From positions 243,680 to 307,679 of the forward strand of contig SDOX01000166.1 in the NCBI GenBank assembly GCA_004565275.1: a DNA stretch of 64,000 nucleotides, given 5' to 3'. Shown one piece after another: positions 1 to 10,630 of the stretch. Below the pieces are notes generated by a model. That model had not been told where the DNA came from. It worked only from the letters and a program-made list of their open reading frames with translations, and did no database searches. The position numbers and the translations under genes were made by a program. This DNA comes from Nannochloropsis salina CCMP1776. Lineage: Eukaryota; Sar; Eustigmatophyceae; Eustigmatales; Monodopsidaceae. The first letter of the stretch is position 1. The number at the start of each line of letters is the position of its first letter.

Positions 1-488
1 GGATGAGGATAACATGTCCTGCGCCGGTAGCGTGACATTGCCTGTCTCTCATTTTACACGTACTGAAAGCATAATGCACGCGCACACCAATATTCTTCGT
101 GTACGGAGATGAAGAGACGCGACACGTAAGATCACGTGAAGGCGAGCACGGTTGCCAATGGCAGACGCGCTAGTCTCCATTATCGCGTTGTTCGGTAGCT
201 TGCTGCATGTCTTCAGTGGCACCATATCCACTCTGCCTCGTCTTCTACACGAGGGCCACATCGGTGCAAGTTCGAAACATCATTTCTCAATCTTCAGATC
301 CTTTCCAGAAACGGTGCTCAGGCGGGGAAGTGAAGGTTTTCTACACTAGTGGCTACCCCAATTCTCCCCGACTGTCGCAAACGGTCCTTCGTTGCGCACG
401 CACCGCGCACTACCTCTGAAATTCGACAACCGAAGTTCAATTTCATTTCTTACTGCTTTCTCATTATCTCACCAAAGGCCTAGCTTCT
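1..488. other. Intergenic / upstream region of eIF4A-III
   Basis: No convincing gene. Only short unsupported reading frames occur on both strands. The last 70 bases before the eIF4A-III start are pyrimidine-rich and may be its 5' leader. The left part could be the 3' flank of a gene outside the window. Confidence 0.5.
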
Positions 489-2634
489 ATGTCGCGGAAA
501 CGAGCCTCAGGAGGCGGTCGATCGGAGGAGGAGATCCAATTTGACGCAACAGAGGAGGTCGAGTTCACCGTCACCAAGGATGTAGCTGTCAAACCCACAT
601 TTGAGGCGATGGGCCTACGTGAAGAGCTCCTACGAGGTGCGTTGGCGTGAAGATACTTTTTGAAAGCTTCGGGGGGGGGGTCGTGTTGGTCTTTATCATA
701 GGAGGTTCAGGAGATGGAAGAGAAAGGAGATAGAGGTCCGGTTGTCGGAAAGATACAAAGGAGTGGCATTATACGGTGTAACGTTGCTCCCACGGCAATC
801 TATCACGCATTGCGTGCAGGTATTTTTATGACAAATACCGGATGTCTCTGCGTGATTGACAAGAAAGGCACGCACCTGTCCGCCTCGAATCCTCCTTTCT
901 CCCTTCACCAGGTATCTACGACTACGGTTTCGAAAAGCCGTCTGCCATCCAACAACGGGCCGTCTTGCCCATTATCAAAGGCCACGACGTGATCGCTCAG
1001 TCCCAGTCGGGTACGGGGAAGACCGCGGTCTTCTCCATGGGCATCCTCCAGCGCCTGGACACAAGCAGCAACGACACGCAGGCCCTGGTCCTGTCCCCGA
1101 CCCGGGAATTGGCCGAGCAGACGCAGAAAGTCATCCTATCCCTGGGTGACTACATGAACGTGCAATGCCACGCCTGCATCGGAGGGAAGAGCATCGGGGA
1201 GGACATCCGCCGCCTAGACTACGGCGTGCAAGTGGTGAGCGGGACGCCGGGCCGGGTCTTTGACATGATCCGACGGCGGAACTTGAAGACAAAATCCTTG
1301 AAGATGCTTGTGATCGACGAGGCGGACGAGATGCTGAACAAAGGCTTTAAGGAGCAGATCTACGACATCTACCGGTACCTCCCTCCGACCACGCAGGTGG
1401 TGCTGATCAGCGCCACCCTGCCTCAGGAGGTACTGGACATGACCAAGAAGTTCATGAACGAGCCCATCAAGGTCCTGGTGAAGCGTGACGAGCTCACGTT
1501 GGAGGGGATCAAGCAGTTTTTCGTGGCGGTGGAGAAGGAGGAGTGGAAGTTCGACACCTTGTGCGATTTGTACGACACACTCACCATCACGCAGGCCGTC
1601 ATCTTTTGCAACACCCGGAAGAAGGTGGGCAGGCGGGATATTGGGGACGTCCTTCGCATCTTTGTGTGTGCATTTGATTCTCGCAACACTGCTTGACGAG
1701 AGGGGCTTGGATCTGCCACTTCAGGCGGTCAGCAAAGCTCATTCCCGGGTCCTCATTTCAGACCGGCTTGGGACTATTGGTCCGTGCACGCCAACGCCCG
1801 CTTCCTGCCTCACGACAAATGCTCCCTGTTCCCTTGTTTTTGATCCACGGCACAGGTGGACTGGCTGCGCAACAAGATGGTGGAGGCGAACTTCACGGTC
1901 TCGGCCATGCATGGCGACATGCCGCAGAAAGAGCGCGAGGCTATCATGGAGGAGTTCCGGTCGGGGGCGACCCGGGTGCTGATCGCCACGGACGTCTGGG
2001 GCCGGGGTCTGGACGTGCAGCAGGTGGGTGGGGGGGCTGGCTTGATGCCGTGGTCGGGGACTGGGGTGTGTCGTCTCCCGCGCGCCTGGTCTGTCGTGGG
2101 GTCACACATTGAGTGGATGCAGGCGAGCTCCCTGCCCGTGGTGGGGATGCGGCCTTTGGCATGGACTACCTGCCTTGAGGGTCTCTGCCCTAATTGGGGT
2201 CTGGTGTGGGTCGGGCAGGGGAGGAGAGAAGGTTTCCAGGCCCGCGTGCTGGGACTTTTATTCCCACCGATTTAATTTGAGAGCGTCGCAGGCAGTCGCC
2301 TCAACAGGCGCGCGCGTACGATACTTGACTGTCACGAGACGCGCCCATCGTCTAGGCAATACGTCTTTTTGCCTCATTCTTTTTTGTCCGCTCGCCCCCG
2401 TCCTCGGTCCCTGCCACACGGTCGCGTTGACAGGTCTCGCTCGTCATCAACTACGACCTGCCCAACAACAGGGAGCTCTACATCCATCGGATCGGCCGGT
2501 CTGGGCGCTTTGGGCGGAAGGGCGTGGCGATCAACTTCGTCAGGAACGACGACATCTCCATCCTGCGCGACATCGAACAGTACTACTCAACTCAGATCGA
2601 TGAGATGCCCATGTCCGTCCACGACCTTGTCTGA
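489..2634 (+). CDS. EIF4A3: DEAD-box RNA helicase eIF4A-III (exon junction complex core)
   Basis: ATP-dependent DEAD-box protein that clamps spliced mRNA as the core of the exon junction complex in the nucleus and on exported mRNPs. Four exons: 489-636, 912-1624, 1856-2023 and 2434-2634. The phases join cleanly to 409 residues, close to the human 411. Visible motifs are the Q-motif region ([10 protein letters not shown]), Walker A ([10 protein letters not shown]), PTREL, TPGR, DEAD inside [12 protein letters not shown], the C-terminal helicase motifs around RGLDVQQ, and HRIGRSGR. The tail [11 protein letters not shown] through STQIDEMP is diagnostic of eIF4A-III rather than eIF4A-I/II, as is [11 protein letters not shown]. 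The start is the ATG giving MSRKRAS, followed by an acidic segment and the conserved [15 protein letters not shown]. Introns are 275, 231 and 410 nt, all GT-AG. Nothing looks defective. Confidence 0.95.
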
Positions 2635-2809
2635 GAGGGTGGCTCGAGAGGGAGAGGGGTGTGTCATATGAGGGCGGGGGGGAATTCGTGTGTGAAAGGA
2701 AAGCATGAGTCGATAAAGGGGGGGGTGAAGCGAGACAAAGAAGAAACGGGGGTTGATAGCGCTAATCCAAAGCGTCGTCTCAGCTTTCTTTTCTCGCGAC
2801 GCCAACCTC

Positions 2810-4171
2810 TCATCTCCCCTCCCCGAGAAGCCAGTCCCTGTCAAATTTACACACGTCTTCGTACTCCACGCCCTCTAACACCACCTCCCTTCCCCCCTCT
2901 CGCAGCCGCACGCGGCAAGCGTACCTCTCCTCGTCGAGCCCCATCAACACCCCCTCCTTCCCCCTTCCCCGCCCATTCAGCACCTTCACCTGTCCTCCTG
3001 GCGCAGGAATCACTGTCTCCAGCTCCTCCTGATCGATGCGCACCCGCCCTCCCTCTCCATCTCCTAGGAGACACAGCTCCGCAACAAAGCCTCCTTCTAG
3101 AAGCTTCTCCACTCGTCCCTTCTTTTTGTAGAACCTCCCACCCCCCAACCTCTTGTTGATGATCTTGACGACGATACCGCGCGTCAGCCACTGCTCTGTT
3201 CGCTCTCCCTCTTCCCCTCCTTCCTCCTTCTTGCGTGCTCTTTCCTCGGCAGCCTTACGCGCCGCATCCTGCTCCATAAGCTTCTCCATCTCACTCTTCT
3301 TCCCTCCTCCTTTCTCTAGTCCACCTTGTCCACCGACCGCCTTCTTCTTAATCATCCCCAGGCCATCGTCTTCCTCCTCCCTTTCAAACACATTCACTCG
3401 CGCCCGTTTAATTCCCCCTCCTCCAGAGTCTCCGTGCACTCCGATCACAATCTTGCTCTCCCCGTCTCCCCTTTTCAACTCTCTACTTGCCTCTGCCCCC
3501 TTCTCTTCGCCCTTCCCAGTAGCAGCCGCTGCTGCCGCCGCCGCGCGCGCGGCCATCAACCGTTGCTGACGAACCTCCTCCTCCACCTCCTCCTTGCGCG
3601 CCTTCTCCAACTCCTCCCTCCTCAACAAATACTCCCGATCGATCCATTGAACGAACCAGCCCTTCTCCGTCTCGTCCACCAGGCAAATGCCCTTCTTGCC
3701 CAGATATTTGACGAAAGTGGTCAGGGAATCCCACTTGGTAGCGTTCATGTGGATGTGCGTTTTGTTGCATATCAATTCCTGATAGACTTGATTGGCTGGT
3801 ACCCGCTTGGTCCCATGGAGACGCGACAGGGCCTCCAGGTAGCTCTCCTCGAACTCCTGGCTGAATTTCTCCATCACCTGTACGGTTTCAAAGAAGGTAT
3901 GTGAGACGAAAAGAACGGGCACGACTAAACAAAAGGGGCAGGGAAGACAGTGTGATAACAGAACCCGAAAGCCGGAGCTTGCCTGTGTAGGATTTTCTGC
4001 GTACACCCGCATTTGCCGCAAGTGACTCTCAGACATAGTATGGCACTTAAATCCGTTCTCATCCCGGCATTGCTTCTCGCACATCTGGCAATACCATCGC
4101 AGGCGTTGTAGGCCCTTGGCTTTGGCTTTATTGGCGATAGCCTTGGGGGTACCAGCCGCTGCTTTTGGCAT
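2810..4171 (-). CDS. KIN: KIN17-like DNA/RNA-binding zinc-finger protein
   Basis: Conserved nuclear nucleic-acid-binding protein linked to DNA replication/repair and the spliceosome. Two exons on the minus strand, 4171-3983 and 3877-2810, give 418 residues. The N-terminus has the C2H2 finger (WYCQMCEKQCRDENGFKCH ending in SESH), followed by the winged-helix KIN17 domain (NKTHIHMNATKWDSL, VDETEKGWFVQWIDRE). A basic/acidic low-complexity middle follows, then the C-terminal tandem SH3-like/KOW region (RGIVVKIINKRLG, ETVIPAPGGQVKVLNGRGRG). The intron appears to be GC-AG (CAG then GCAAGC) and is exactly 105 nt without a stop, so retained transcripts would stay in frame. The frame is open another 53 codons upstream, but the first residues of the family match MPKAAAGTPKAIANK, which sets the start. 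It converges with eIF4A-III; the two 3' ends are 175 nt apart. Confidence 0.92.
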   Translation of the reverse strand: MPKAAAGTPKAIANKAKAKGLQRLRWYCQMCEKQCRDENGFKCHTMSESHLRQMRVYAENPTQASSGFRVLLSHCLPCPFCLVVPVLFVSHTFFETVQVMEKFSQEFEESYLEALSRLHGTKRVPANQVYQELICNKTHIHMNATKWDSLTTFVKYLGKKGICLVDETEKGWFVQWIDREYLLRREELEKARKEEVEEEVRQQRLMAARAAAAAAAATGKGEEKGAEASRELKRGDGESKIVIGVHGDSGGGGIKRARVNVFEREEEDDGLGMIKKKAVGGQGGLEKGGGKKSEMEKLMEQDAARKAAEERARKKEEGGEEGERTEQWLTRGIVVKIINKRLGGGRFYKKKGRVEKLLEGGFVAELCLLGDGEGGRVRIDQEELETVIPAPGGQVKVLNGRGRGKEGVLMGLDEERYACRVRLREGGREVVLEGVEYEDVCKFDRDWLLGEGR

Positions 4172-4925
4172 GGGTTTGGTGGAATCACGACGTAACTTAG
4201 CTGTTGTGCAGCTGATGCAAATTGTATGGAGATTGGAAAGTAAGTGAGAATCATCGTGGATCCGTTCAAAGGGCATTGGAAAGAGCTGCCGTGAGAAACT
4301 TGTAGAGATAGACTTGATGTGACACAACATCTGGAAACACGCTGCTGTAGAATTTCAGTGACACACCGTATCTAACGTGGAAACGATACGTTCTCACACG
4401 AAGAAATTCCCCGTGAGCCCAATGCATGAAAGGGGGTTCTTGGAGGGGATTGCTTAGTGCCTGATGGGTGATGGCGTCATGCATGTGATGCAAAGTGCCC
4501 CCTCGTTTTCAAGCCGGGCGCATGGGACTGGCACGTCCTAACGAGAACAGTGTGGTACAGGGTATCACCCCGTCGATTGACCAACGCTTGAGTCCCTCTA
4601 TAGAATATGCGCCCATGAAATGTGCCCTTTAATCTTTTCAAGCGCTTCCTCCCCTCAACACTGGCCACGATGGTCGTCCTGCCGCTCCCTGAGAGGACCA
4701 GGCTTTTCGACAAGCTTTCATCAGAAAAACGACGAGCCCATGGCATGGATTTATGCTAAAGTGGTGTCCTATATGGCTTTGCCTGTACGTTTAGTTTTTG
4801 ATGTCAACCCGATATTCGACATTTAAATTTTTATAGTTGTGGGCCATGCGTTCTTTTCATTCTTCGCCCAACTTTCACTCCGGATCTCATTGTCTAAAAC
4901 CCTCATATGGCGCGATATACAGGCG
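4172..4925. promoter_or_regulatory. Divergent intergenic region between KIN17 and the LEA-2-like gene
   Basis: Head-to-head region holding the 5' flanks of both genes. No gene was recognised and no promoter element could be assigned with confidence. Several short frames occur but none resembles a known protein. Confidence 0.5.
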
Positions 4926-5943
4926 ATGTCCTCCTCAAATCCTTCGTCTTCCCACTACTATGTGGCTGTGCCGGCAGATGGGACCAAAAGCACCACTTCC
5001 ACCTCCACTGCCACAACGGCAGCTGCTTCTTCCTCACCCGCGACTCGTGTTCTCCGACCCAAACGCCGTTGTTTCAGCCTAAGCAGGGCATTTATCCTCC
5101 TTCTTCTCCTCGGCCTTTTGCTCTTTTTCCTTGTACCCCGACGTCCAATCGTGCGCTACCAAAGCTCCACCCTTTCTCTGGATGAGAGCACCTCCAGCGT
5201 CACGTTGTCGCAGCTATTTTCCTACTACAATCCCAACTACTACACCGTGTACGTTTTATGCAGCTTGATCTCAGCATTTCGCCTTTATGAAGTCTCTCAG
5301 CTTTGTCTGAATCTTGAACGGATTTTCGGGGACAATAAACGTTATTTTTTTGGTGTCTTAAGCTCTCTTCCTTACCCCTTGTCAGGCAATGGAACAACCT
5401 GCACATTCAGGTGGAAGATCAAGAAAGTGCGACACCGCTTGGGTATGGCTGGCACAATGCCACTTTCCCCGTTCGGGCCCTTTCTTCCCGCTCTTCGGCT
5501 GTGAATATCACCATCACCGCTGCGTTCTCCGAGCTTGCGCCTCTGATAAAAGCACAGTGCGCGGAGAAAAACTACGTCATTTTAGCGTCGTACGGTAAGA
5601 AGGGGGAATTGTTAAGAATCCGAAGGAGATCGGAGGATGGGCGCGGGGGGTGGAGGGAAGTCGGGGCGGTGAAAAGCGTGAAAGTTTGTCGTTGTTACAC
5701 GTGCTGTTTGGAAGGTCTAGACGATCGATCGACCTGGCTTCCTTTCCGCATTCTCGTACAAAAGGGACCGTCAATGCATGGATTTGGAGTCAAAATTTGG
5801 GGGCGATTCGTATCGGCCCCTTCACCGAAGTTATCGATTGCGGGGGGGCAGCCACCATGCAGTACAAACGCAAAGTACAGGACATACGACAGCAGAAAAA
5901 GCAAGAAAGGCATCAGGAAAGGCTGCTACCTCGATGGTTGTAA
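4926..5943 (+). CDS. Single-pass membrane protein with LEA-2-like domain
   Basis: Three exons, 4926-5248, 5386-5594 and 5765-5943, join in phase to 236 residues. A Ser/Thr-rich cytosolic N-terminus of about 55 residues and a short basic patch (RPKRR) precede one hydrophobic helix (AFILLLLLGLLLFFLV). A beta-rich region follows, with WNNLHIQVEDQE, YGWHNATFPV and AVNITITAAF. This layout (basic patch, one transmembrane helix, beta-sandwich with an N-x-T/I-rich strand) resembles LEA-2 / NDR1-HIN1-like proteins, but similarity is weak and partly structural. The C-terminus is basic and glutamine-rich (QQKKQERHQERL). The frame is open further upstream to an ATG at 4839, giving 29 extra hydrophobic residues. 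The later ATG (MSSSNPSS) was chosen as the more typical start, but the upstream one could supply a signal anchor. Confidence 0.6.
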
Positions 5944-6428
5944 TAAGTATCCTAATTTTTGGGATCTAGTGTGTTGTTTGTCCATAGTTTTTGTAAATAC
6001 ATTGCTCATTGTACGGATCGGTGAACTGTCGAACGACAATCAAGCAGCTAGACGTATTTACTCGCGGGAGTCTTGATCTGATTCTTTAAAGGGAATAATC
6101 TGTTATTGCTGCCGCATATATTATTACGGTGACTTAGGTATTGCTTTGAAAGTCTGATGGAATGTGACCATGGCAGGAGAGATCGTACGGATCGATTCCT
6201 TGGCTCGGTCGGAGAACACAGGCAGCCTCTGGGGGGAAGACAAAGATGGTTTGTTAAATCTCGCTGATCAATACGAACACTCAAGACCTGTGACGGATCC
6301 TCATGATATTTCATTGTAGACCTTATGTCAGGGTCTGAGACTAATATAAGGATAGAACAAGGGATTTCGGGCCCTTCTTCCGGTGGGAATCGACGTTAAC
6401 CTCCCCCCCCCTCTCCTGTGCCTAGTCC
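5944..6428. other. Intergenic region before the PAS gene
   Basis: No gene was recognised. The last 30 bases before the PAS-gene ATG are a C/T tract ending in TAG, which looks like a splice acceptor. A non-coding first exon of the PAS gene may therefore lie here. Confidence 0.4.
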
Positions 6429-7496
6429 ATGGAGCCTGCGACCAAACATGTCTCTCTTGCAGCTTCATCGATCACGAACGCATGTGATATGCCGTTATCA
6501 ATCCAGCATGAGCCCATTGAAGAGCAGGGAACGGACATAGAACTGCATGACCAGCAGCAAAAGGAAGCTTTATGCTTCGCCATTCTCGAGCATTTCCCCA
6601 CTATGGTCTTTGCAAAAGATGCCGACCCCCGTACGCGAATGGACGATCAAACTGGCTTTCGTTACGTCTATTTTAATGCCCTCATGGACCATGCCAGTGG
6701 ATTCAATCGTTTGGACATGATTGGGCAAAACGCCCTCAACCATTTCAATTCCGTCGATGCCAGGCAGTATTTCTTGGACGACCATCGTGTTATGGCATTG
6801 TCGTCTCAGGACCCCGACGCCGTTCTTGATTTCTATGAACCCTGGCAAGTCCCCTCCGGCAAGCATGTCAACCACACCCGAAAGCGAAATTTGCAGGATG
6901 CCTTCATGCTGGGAACTTTTCTGATAGTGGACGAGGTGCATACAGGTAAAGAAGGGAGGCGGCGCCGACAGGCCCTACCACCTCTTTCGACTCCTCCACC
7001 TAGCCCTAGTGACTCCTTTTTCAGCCGTGCCTTCGACGATTTACCGGTTCCTGTTCTCGTCATCACAAGCCGGGCAAGGCGCGCATCCTCTTCTTCCAGC
7101 TCCCTCGCTCCTCCCCCCTCGACGTCGACAGGCCTGATGAAAAATCGGTTGTTCTGTCATTTCTTTGGTCCTGAAGCTGCCCATGTGTCAAGGGCGGAAT
7201 GCCTGGATACTTTAGTTACCTCTCACCTCTTAGGCCTGAATCACCTGGCAGAGCCAGGACTCATCCTCGAGTGGAGTAACGTGGCTCTCGGAGAGAGGGA
7301 GGTGGAAGACAAAGCTTCGGCAAGGGGTGCGAAGGGAGGAAAGGGAGGTCTGTGGCACATCATGCAGCGGCGCTTAGGGGACGCCGAATTGGGCAAGGAA
7401 GGGGTTATGGTGTCAGCGGACGGCTTGGTTCTGGTGTATGTCCTCTGGCCTCAGGGCGACGAGGGCCAGGCGTCTCTGGCTCGGGTGACATCTTAA
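6429..7496 (+). CDS. PAS-domain protein of unknown function
   Basis: An uninterrupted 355-residue frame starting at ATG (MEPATKHVSL). Residues about 50-125 read as a PAS fold: FPTMVFAKDADP, then FRYVYFNALMDHASGF, then MIGQNALNHFNSVDARQYFLDDHRVM. This resembles PAS domains in which a small ligand or cofactor is held, but no flavin-binding NCRFL-type LOV motif is present. The rest (about 165-355) is Ser/Pro-rich and then a region I do not recognise, with no histidine kinase, cyclase or GGDEF output domain. A stand-alone PAS sensor or dimerisation protein is the most that can be inferred. A pyrimidine tract plus AG immediately upstream suggests a 5' UTR intron. It converges with the sulfotransferase gene. 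Confidence 0.6.
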   Translation: MEPATKHVSLAASSITNACDMPLSIQHEPIEEQGTDIELHDQQQKEALCFAILEHFPTMVFAKDADPRTRMDDQTGFRYVYFNALMDHASGFNRLDMIGQNALNHFNSVDARQYFLDDHRVMALSSQDPDAVLDFYEPWQVPSGKHVNHTRKRNLQDAFMLGTFLIVDEVHTGKEGRRRRQALPPLSTPPPSPSDSFFSRAFDDLPVPVLVITSRARRASSSSSSLAPPPSTSTGLMKNRLFCHFFGPEAAHVSRAECLDTLVTSHLLGLNHLAEPGLILEWSNVALGEREVEDKASARGAKGGKGGLWHIMQRRLGDAELGKEGVMVSADGLVLVYVLWPQGDEGQASLARVTS

Positions 7497-7614
7497 GCTC
7501 GGGCAAGGAATACTTCCGCGGGCAGTTCTATTCTTTCTCTCAATCTTGTTTCAGGATGTATTGTGTTTTACGCAGACTTGCGACGTACCAGGCGCCACAT
7601 GCGAAACTTGGCCG

Positions 7615-8882
7615 TCAAGCCCTCTCTTCCCCCTCCTTTCTTCCCCTCTCCCACTCCTCTCCCCCGAGCAATTCTCGCATCAGACACGCCCCTGCCTGCC
7701 CTGACTTTCTCTGCGCCTCCCTCACCGCCTCGGCGAAGCACACGCACTGGTCCTCCGTGAAAAGCTGTCGATAATCGCCCACCGCCCCCTTGCGCATGAA
7801 CCGAAAGCTCCGGTCCCTCCAGATCACGCTGCGTGGTTCGTAAACTCTTCGGTTTGTTGCCATATATTCGAAGGAGCATTTCTCCCGCACTGCCTCCAAC
7901 ACCTCCTCCCCCTTTTCCCCTATCCTGCCGCCCACGTCGATGCCGCAGTGCCGGGCGATACGCTTCAGCTCCCCCGTCAGGTCCGCCTTCAAATCCTCGT
8001 ACCGCACCACTAAGACACGGGCGTTCCTCCCCCGCCCCCTCTCCCGCTCCCTCCCCATCCAGGCCGCCACGTGGTCCGTCCACCGCCCGTAGGCCAGTCG
8101 CCCCTCCAACCATTCCTGGAAGAAGATTGCGAAGTCTCCTTCAAAGCCGCCGTCCTCCTTCGCCATGCTCTTCATGTGGTGGAAAAACGACACGCAAGCG
8201 TCCCGCCCGTCACGGACCAAGTACAGGTAGCAGGGCGAGTCCTCTTCCCTCTCTATTCCCTCTGCCCCCCCCCCCTTTCCTCGTCTCCAGTGCCGGGCAG
8301 CATGCCCCACAGTAAGTGTGTGTTGAAGATGCGCCGCCCCAGGCGTGCGTGCATGGCCTCATATCTGGCAGCCAGTCCCTCTCCATCCCAGGTCCTATCC
8401 GCCTCGTAAAAAGGAGCTACGTCACTGATGTGCTCGATAGACAGATCGACTCTATCTACATCCTTCTGCGTGTCAACCACTTCTAAGGCTGACTCCACGC
8501 AGGATCGGCTTCCTCCATAGCTGCGCACATTGGACTTTCCTTCATTCTCCCCGTGCTCCGTCCTCCTCTTGTTGAGTCGATCTTTCGTCGCAACGTCGGC
8601 CGCAGCGGCCAGAAGCTGGTATACAATATTTTGTGTCCACGTCGTCCCGCTTTTGGGATACGACGCGATGAAGATGTCGCAAGATTTGCAGGGAAATGAC
8701 TTGCATTTCCGAAGCGTGGCGTCGGAGGTGATAGGAAGGAGAGGAAAGGCCGGTGGGACGGGAGGTAAAAAGGGAGAGGCGTTCATGGCGGGCGGCAACA
8801 GAATGGGGGGTAAATCGTGCAAAGGCTCTAACTTTTTTGCATGACGTCTGTGGTAAATATATGCGGTATGATATGTTTTCAT
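7615..8882 (-). CDS. Cytosolic-type sulfotransferase (reading frame broken at a C homopolymer)
   Basis: Transfers sulfate from PAPS to an acceptor hydroxyl or amine; the acceptor cannot be predicted. It starts at ATG 8882 (MKTYHTAYIY). The 5'-phosphosulfate-binding loop is seen near residue 73 (IFIASYPKSGTTWTQNIVYQ). The 3'-phosphate region is YLYLVRDGRDACVSFFHHM, and the downstream conserved parts are VVRYEDLKADL and YRQLFTEDQ. The first part is open to about 8265 and the second from about 8275 to the stop at 7615, in different frames. The change of frame lies at an 11-C run near 8265-8275, with no GT donor there to make an intron. A sequencing or assembly indel in the homopolymer is most likely; a recent frameshift is the alternative. 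No membrane segment is seen, so it resembles the soluble SULT type more than Golgi enzymes. Confidence 0.8.
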
Positions 8883-9487
8883 GGTTGCAAAAGGTTGAGG
8901 CAAGAAAAGGGGGGGGAGGTCGCGAGCCCGTGCGAGTACCCCCGACCTGTGGGTGATGGCCACACCTAGTGTCTTCCAGTGGCCCAGTCATGTGGTGATT
9001 TTCGTGCTTGCGACTGTCAAAATCACAAAAATGTAGTGGGGGGTCTGTCTGTCCTTCGAGTGGCATGATCGCAGTTTGCGTCTCGGGCGCATAAGGCGAA
9101 TTACCAGAAGCATTAATTCCTTGCCTCAGCCCGAGCTCTGTTAACCCTTTGTTCCCGTATCGTCTCGCGATAGCCTTTGAGTTCGATCAGCAAAAATCCA
9201 AGCACCAGACGCCGTCTCGGCTCAGTAGGGTATTCTTGGCATGCTTTCAGGCAAAGCCGCAACTGGGAGATTTGGTGTTTTCCGATGTATAGACCCTCGC
9301 TCAAACTTGCTGGAAAAGAAACAAGCGACTTCGCCTCTCTTCTTCTTTCAGGCTTCCTCCCTCAGCACCATACAGGGGGCCCTCTATGCTTACTGACCAC
9401 TCCCGCTCTCCCACATCCTCCTGATCTACCCGTAGGCAGGCATAGATCTCGAACCTGGGCTTTTTAGCGCGTGGGAGCCGGTGACAG
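8883..9487. promoter_or_regulatory. Divergent intergenic region between sulfotransferase and RPN9
   Basis: Head-to-head 5' flanks of the two genes. The sequence just before the RPN9 ATG ends in CAG, so a spliced leader exon for RPN9 is possible. No other element is recognised. Confidence 0.45.
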
Positions 9488-10630
9488 ATGACCGAGTACA
9501 TTCAGACCGCCATCGCCGCTAAGCCGGCCCTGCACGAGCCTTTGAGCAATTTGGGGGACCTGCACGCCCGCAAACTCTGGCACCAACTCACAGTTGCCCT
9601 CCTGTCTTTTCTCAAAGACACGAATTATGTCCAGCAAGTTGACTTGCGCGCGCTTTACCAAAATTTTATCGTCAAATTTGAGGCTAAATTGAACCCCCTC
9701 CGTCTGGCCGAAGTGGCAGCCACTCTGTCGAAAGCCCTTCTTCCTGATGTGGACGCCGCTCGCGATTTTCTCCAGCAGTTTGAGGAGAAACGAGAACGCT
9801 ACGGTTCGGAAGCTGCCCTGTTCATAGATATGGAGATTGTCTCGCTAAAGCTGCGCCAAGGGGATGTGAGGGAGGTGGAACCCAACCTGAAAGCTGCCAA
9901 GCTGGTGTTGGAGGGACTGACCGGAGCAGATGCGATGGTGTATTCTGCCTACTACAGAGCTGCGTCGGAATACCACAAAATGGTGGGCCCTCCCGAAGCC
10001 TTCTACAAGAACGCACTCATGTACCTAGCCTACACCCCCGTGGAGAGCCTTACGGCAGAGGAGCAGTCCACCCTGGCCGTCGACATCTCCCTAGCCGCCT
10101 TGACCGGGGACGGGGTCTTCAATTTCGGGGAAGTCCTGTCCACGCCCATCCTCTCCGTTCTGGCTCAGGGCGCGCACGCGTGGCTCTCGGAGCTGCTGCA
10201 CGTCTTCGACGCGGGCGACGTGGACCGGTTCGCGGCCCTGGTGGAGAGGCACCGGGAGGAATACTACTCGCAGCCCGCCCTGGTCAACCGGGAGGAGTTC
10301 ATCAAGGAGAAGGTAGTCTTGCTTTCGCTCATAAACCTGGTCTTCGAGACCCCGTCCCACGAGCGGACCATCCCTTTCTCCAAAGTGGCCGCCCGGGGAC
10401 GGATCGGAACAGAGCAGGTGGAGTGGCTGCTGATGCGCGCTATGTCCCTGGGGCTGATCAAGGGGGTCATCGACGAGGTGGCTCAGGACGTGAACGTGTC
10501 ATGGGTACAGCCTCGGGTCCTGAACCAGGAGCAGATCAAGCAGCTGGCCGTAAGACTGGAGGGATGGGGGGGCAAGGTGCAAGAGACGTTGGGTTTCGTG
10601 GAAGAGCAGACGCCCGAGTTGTTTAATTAG
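9488..10630 (+). CDS. PSMD13: 26S proteasome non-ATPase regulatory subunit RPN9/PSMD13
   Basis: Scaffold subunit of the 19S lid that holds the RPN11 deubiquitinase module in the proteasome. One exon of 380 residues against 376 in human PSMD13. The N-terminal helical repeats include HARKLWHQLTVALLSFL, LYQNFIVKFEAKLNPLRLAE and FIDMEIVSLKLRQGD. The PCI domain occupies about residues 190-345 (NREEFIKEKVVLLSLINLVFE, then TIPFSKVAARGRI, then VEWLLMRAMSLGLIKGVID). The C-terminal helix reads PRVLNQEQIKQLAVRLEGW. The start ATG (MTEYIQTAIA) is the only reasonable choice, and all family landmarks are present without truncation. Confidence 0.95.
   Translation: MTEYIQTAIAAKPALHEPLSNLGDLHARKLWHQLTVALLSFLKDTNYVQQVDLRALYQNFIVKFEAKLNPLRLAEVAATLSKALLPDVDAARDFLQQFEEKRERYGSEAALFIDMEIVSLKLRQGDVREVEPNLKAAKLVLEGLTGADAMVYSAYYRAASEYHKMVGPPEAFYKNALMYLAYTPVESLTAEEQSTLAVDISLAALTGDGVFNFGEVLSTPILSVLAQGAHAWLSELLHVFDAGDVDRFAALVERHREEYYSQPALVNREEFIKEKVVLLSLINLVFETPSHERTIPFSKVAARGRIGTEQVEWLLMRAMSLGLIKGVIDEVAQDVNVSWVQPRVLNQEQIKQLAVRLEGWGGKVQETLGFVEEQTPELFN

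Noticed and set aside
4172-4330. 53-codon in-frame extension at the 5' end of KIN17
   Set aside because: The conserved family N-terminus starts at 4171, and the extension does not look like a targeting peptide.
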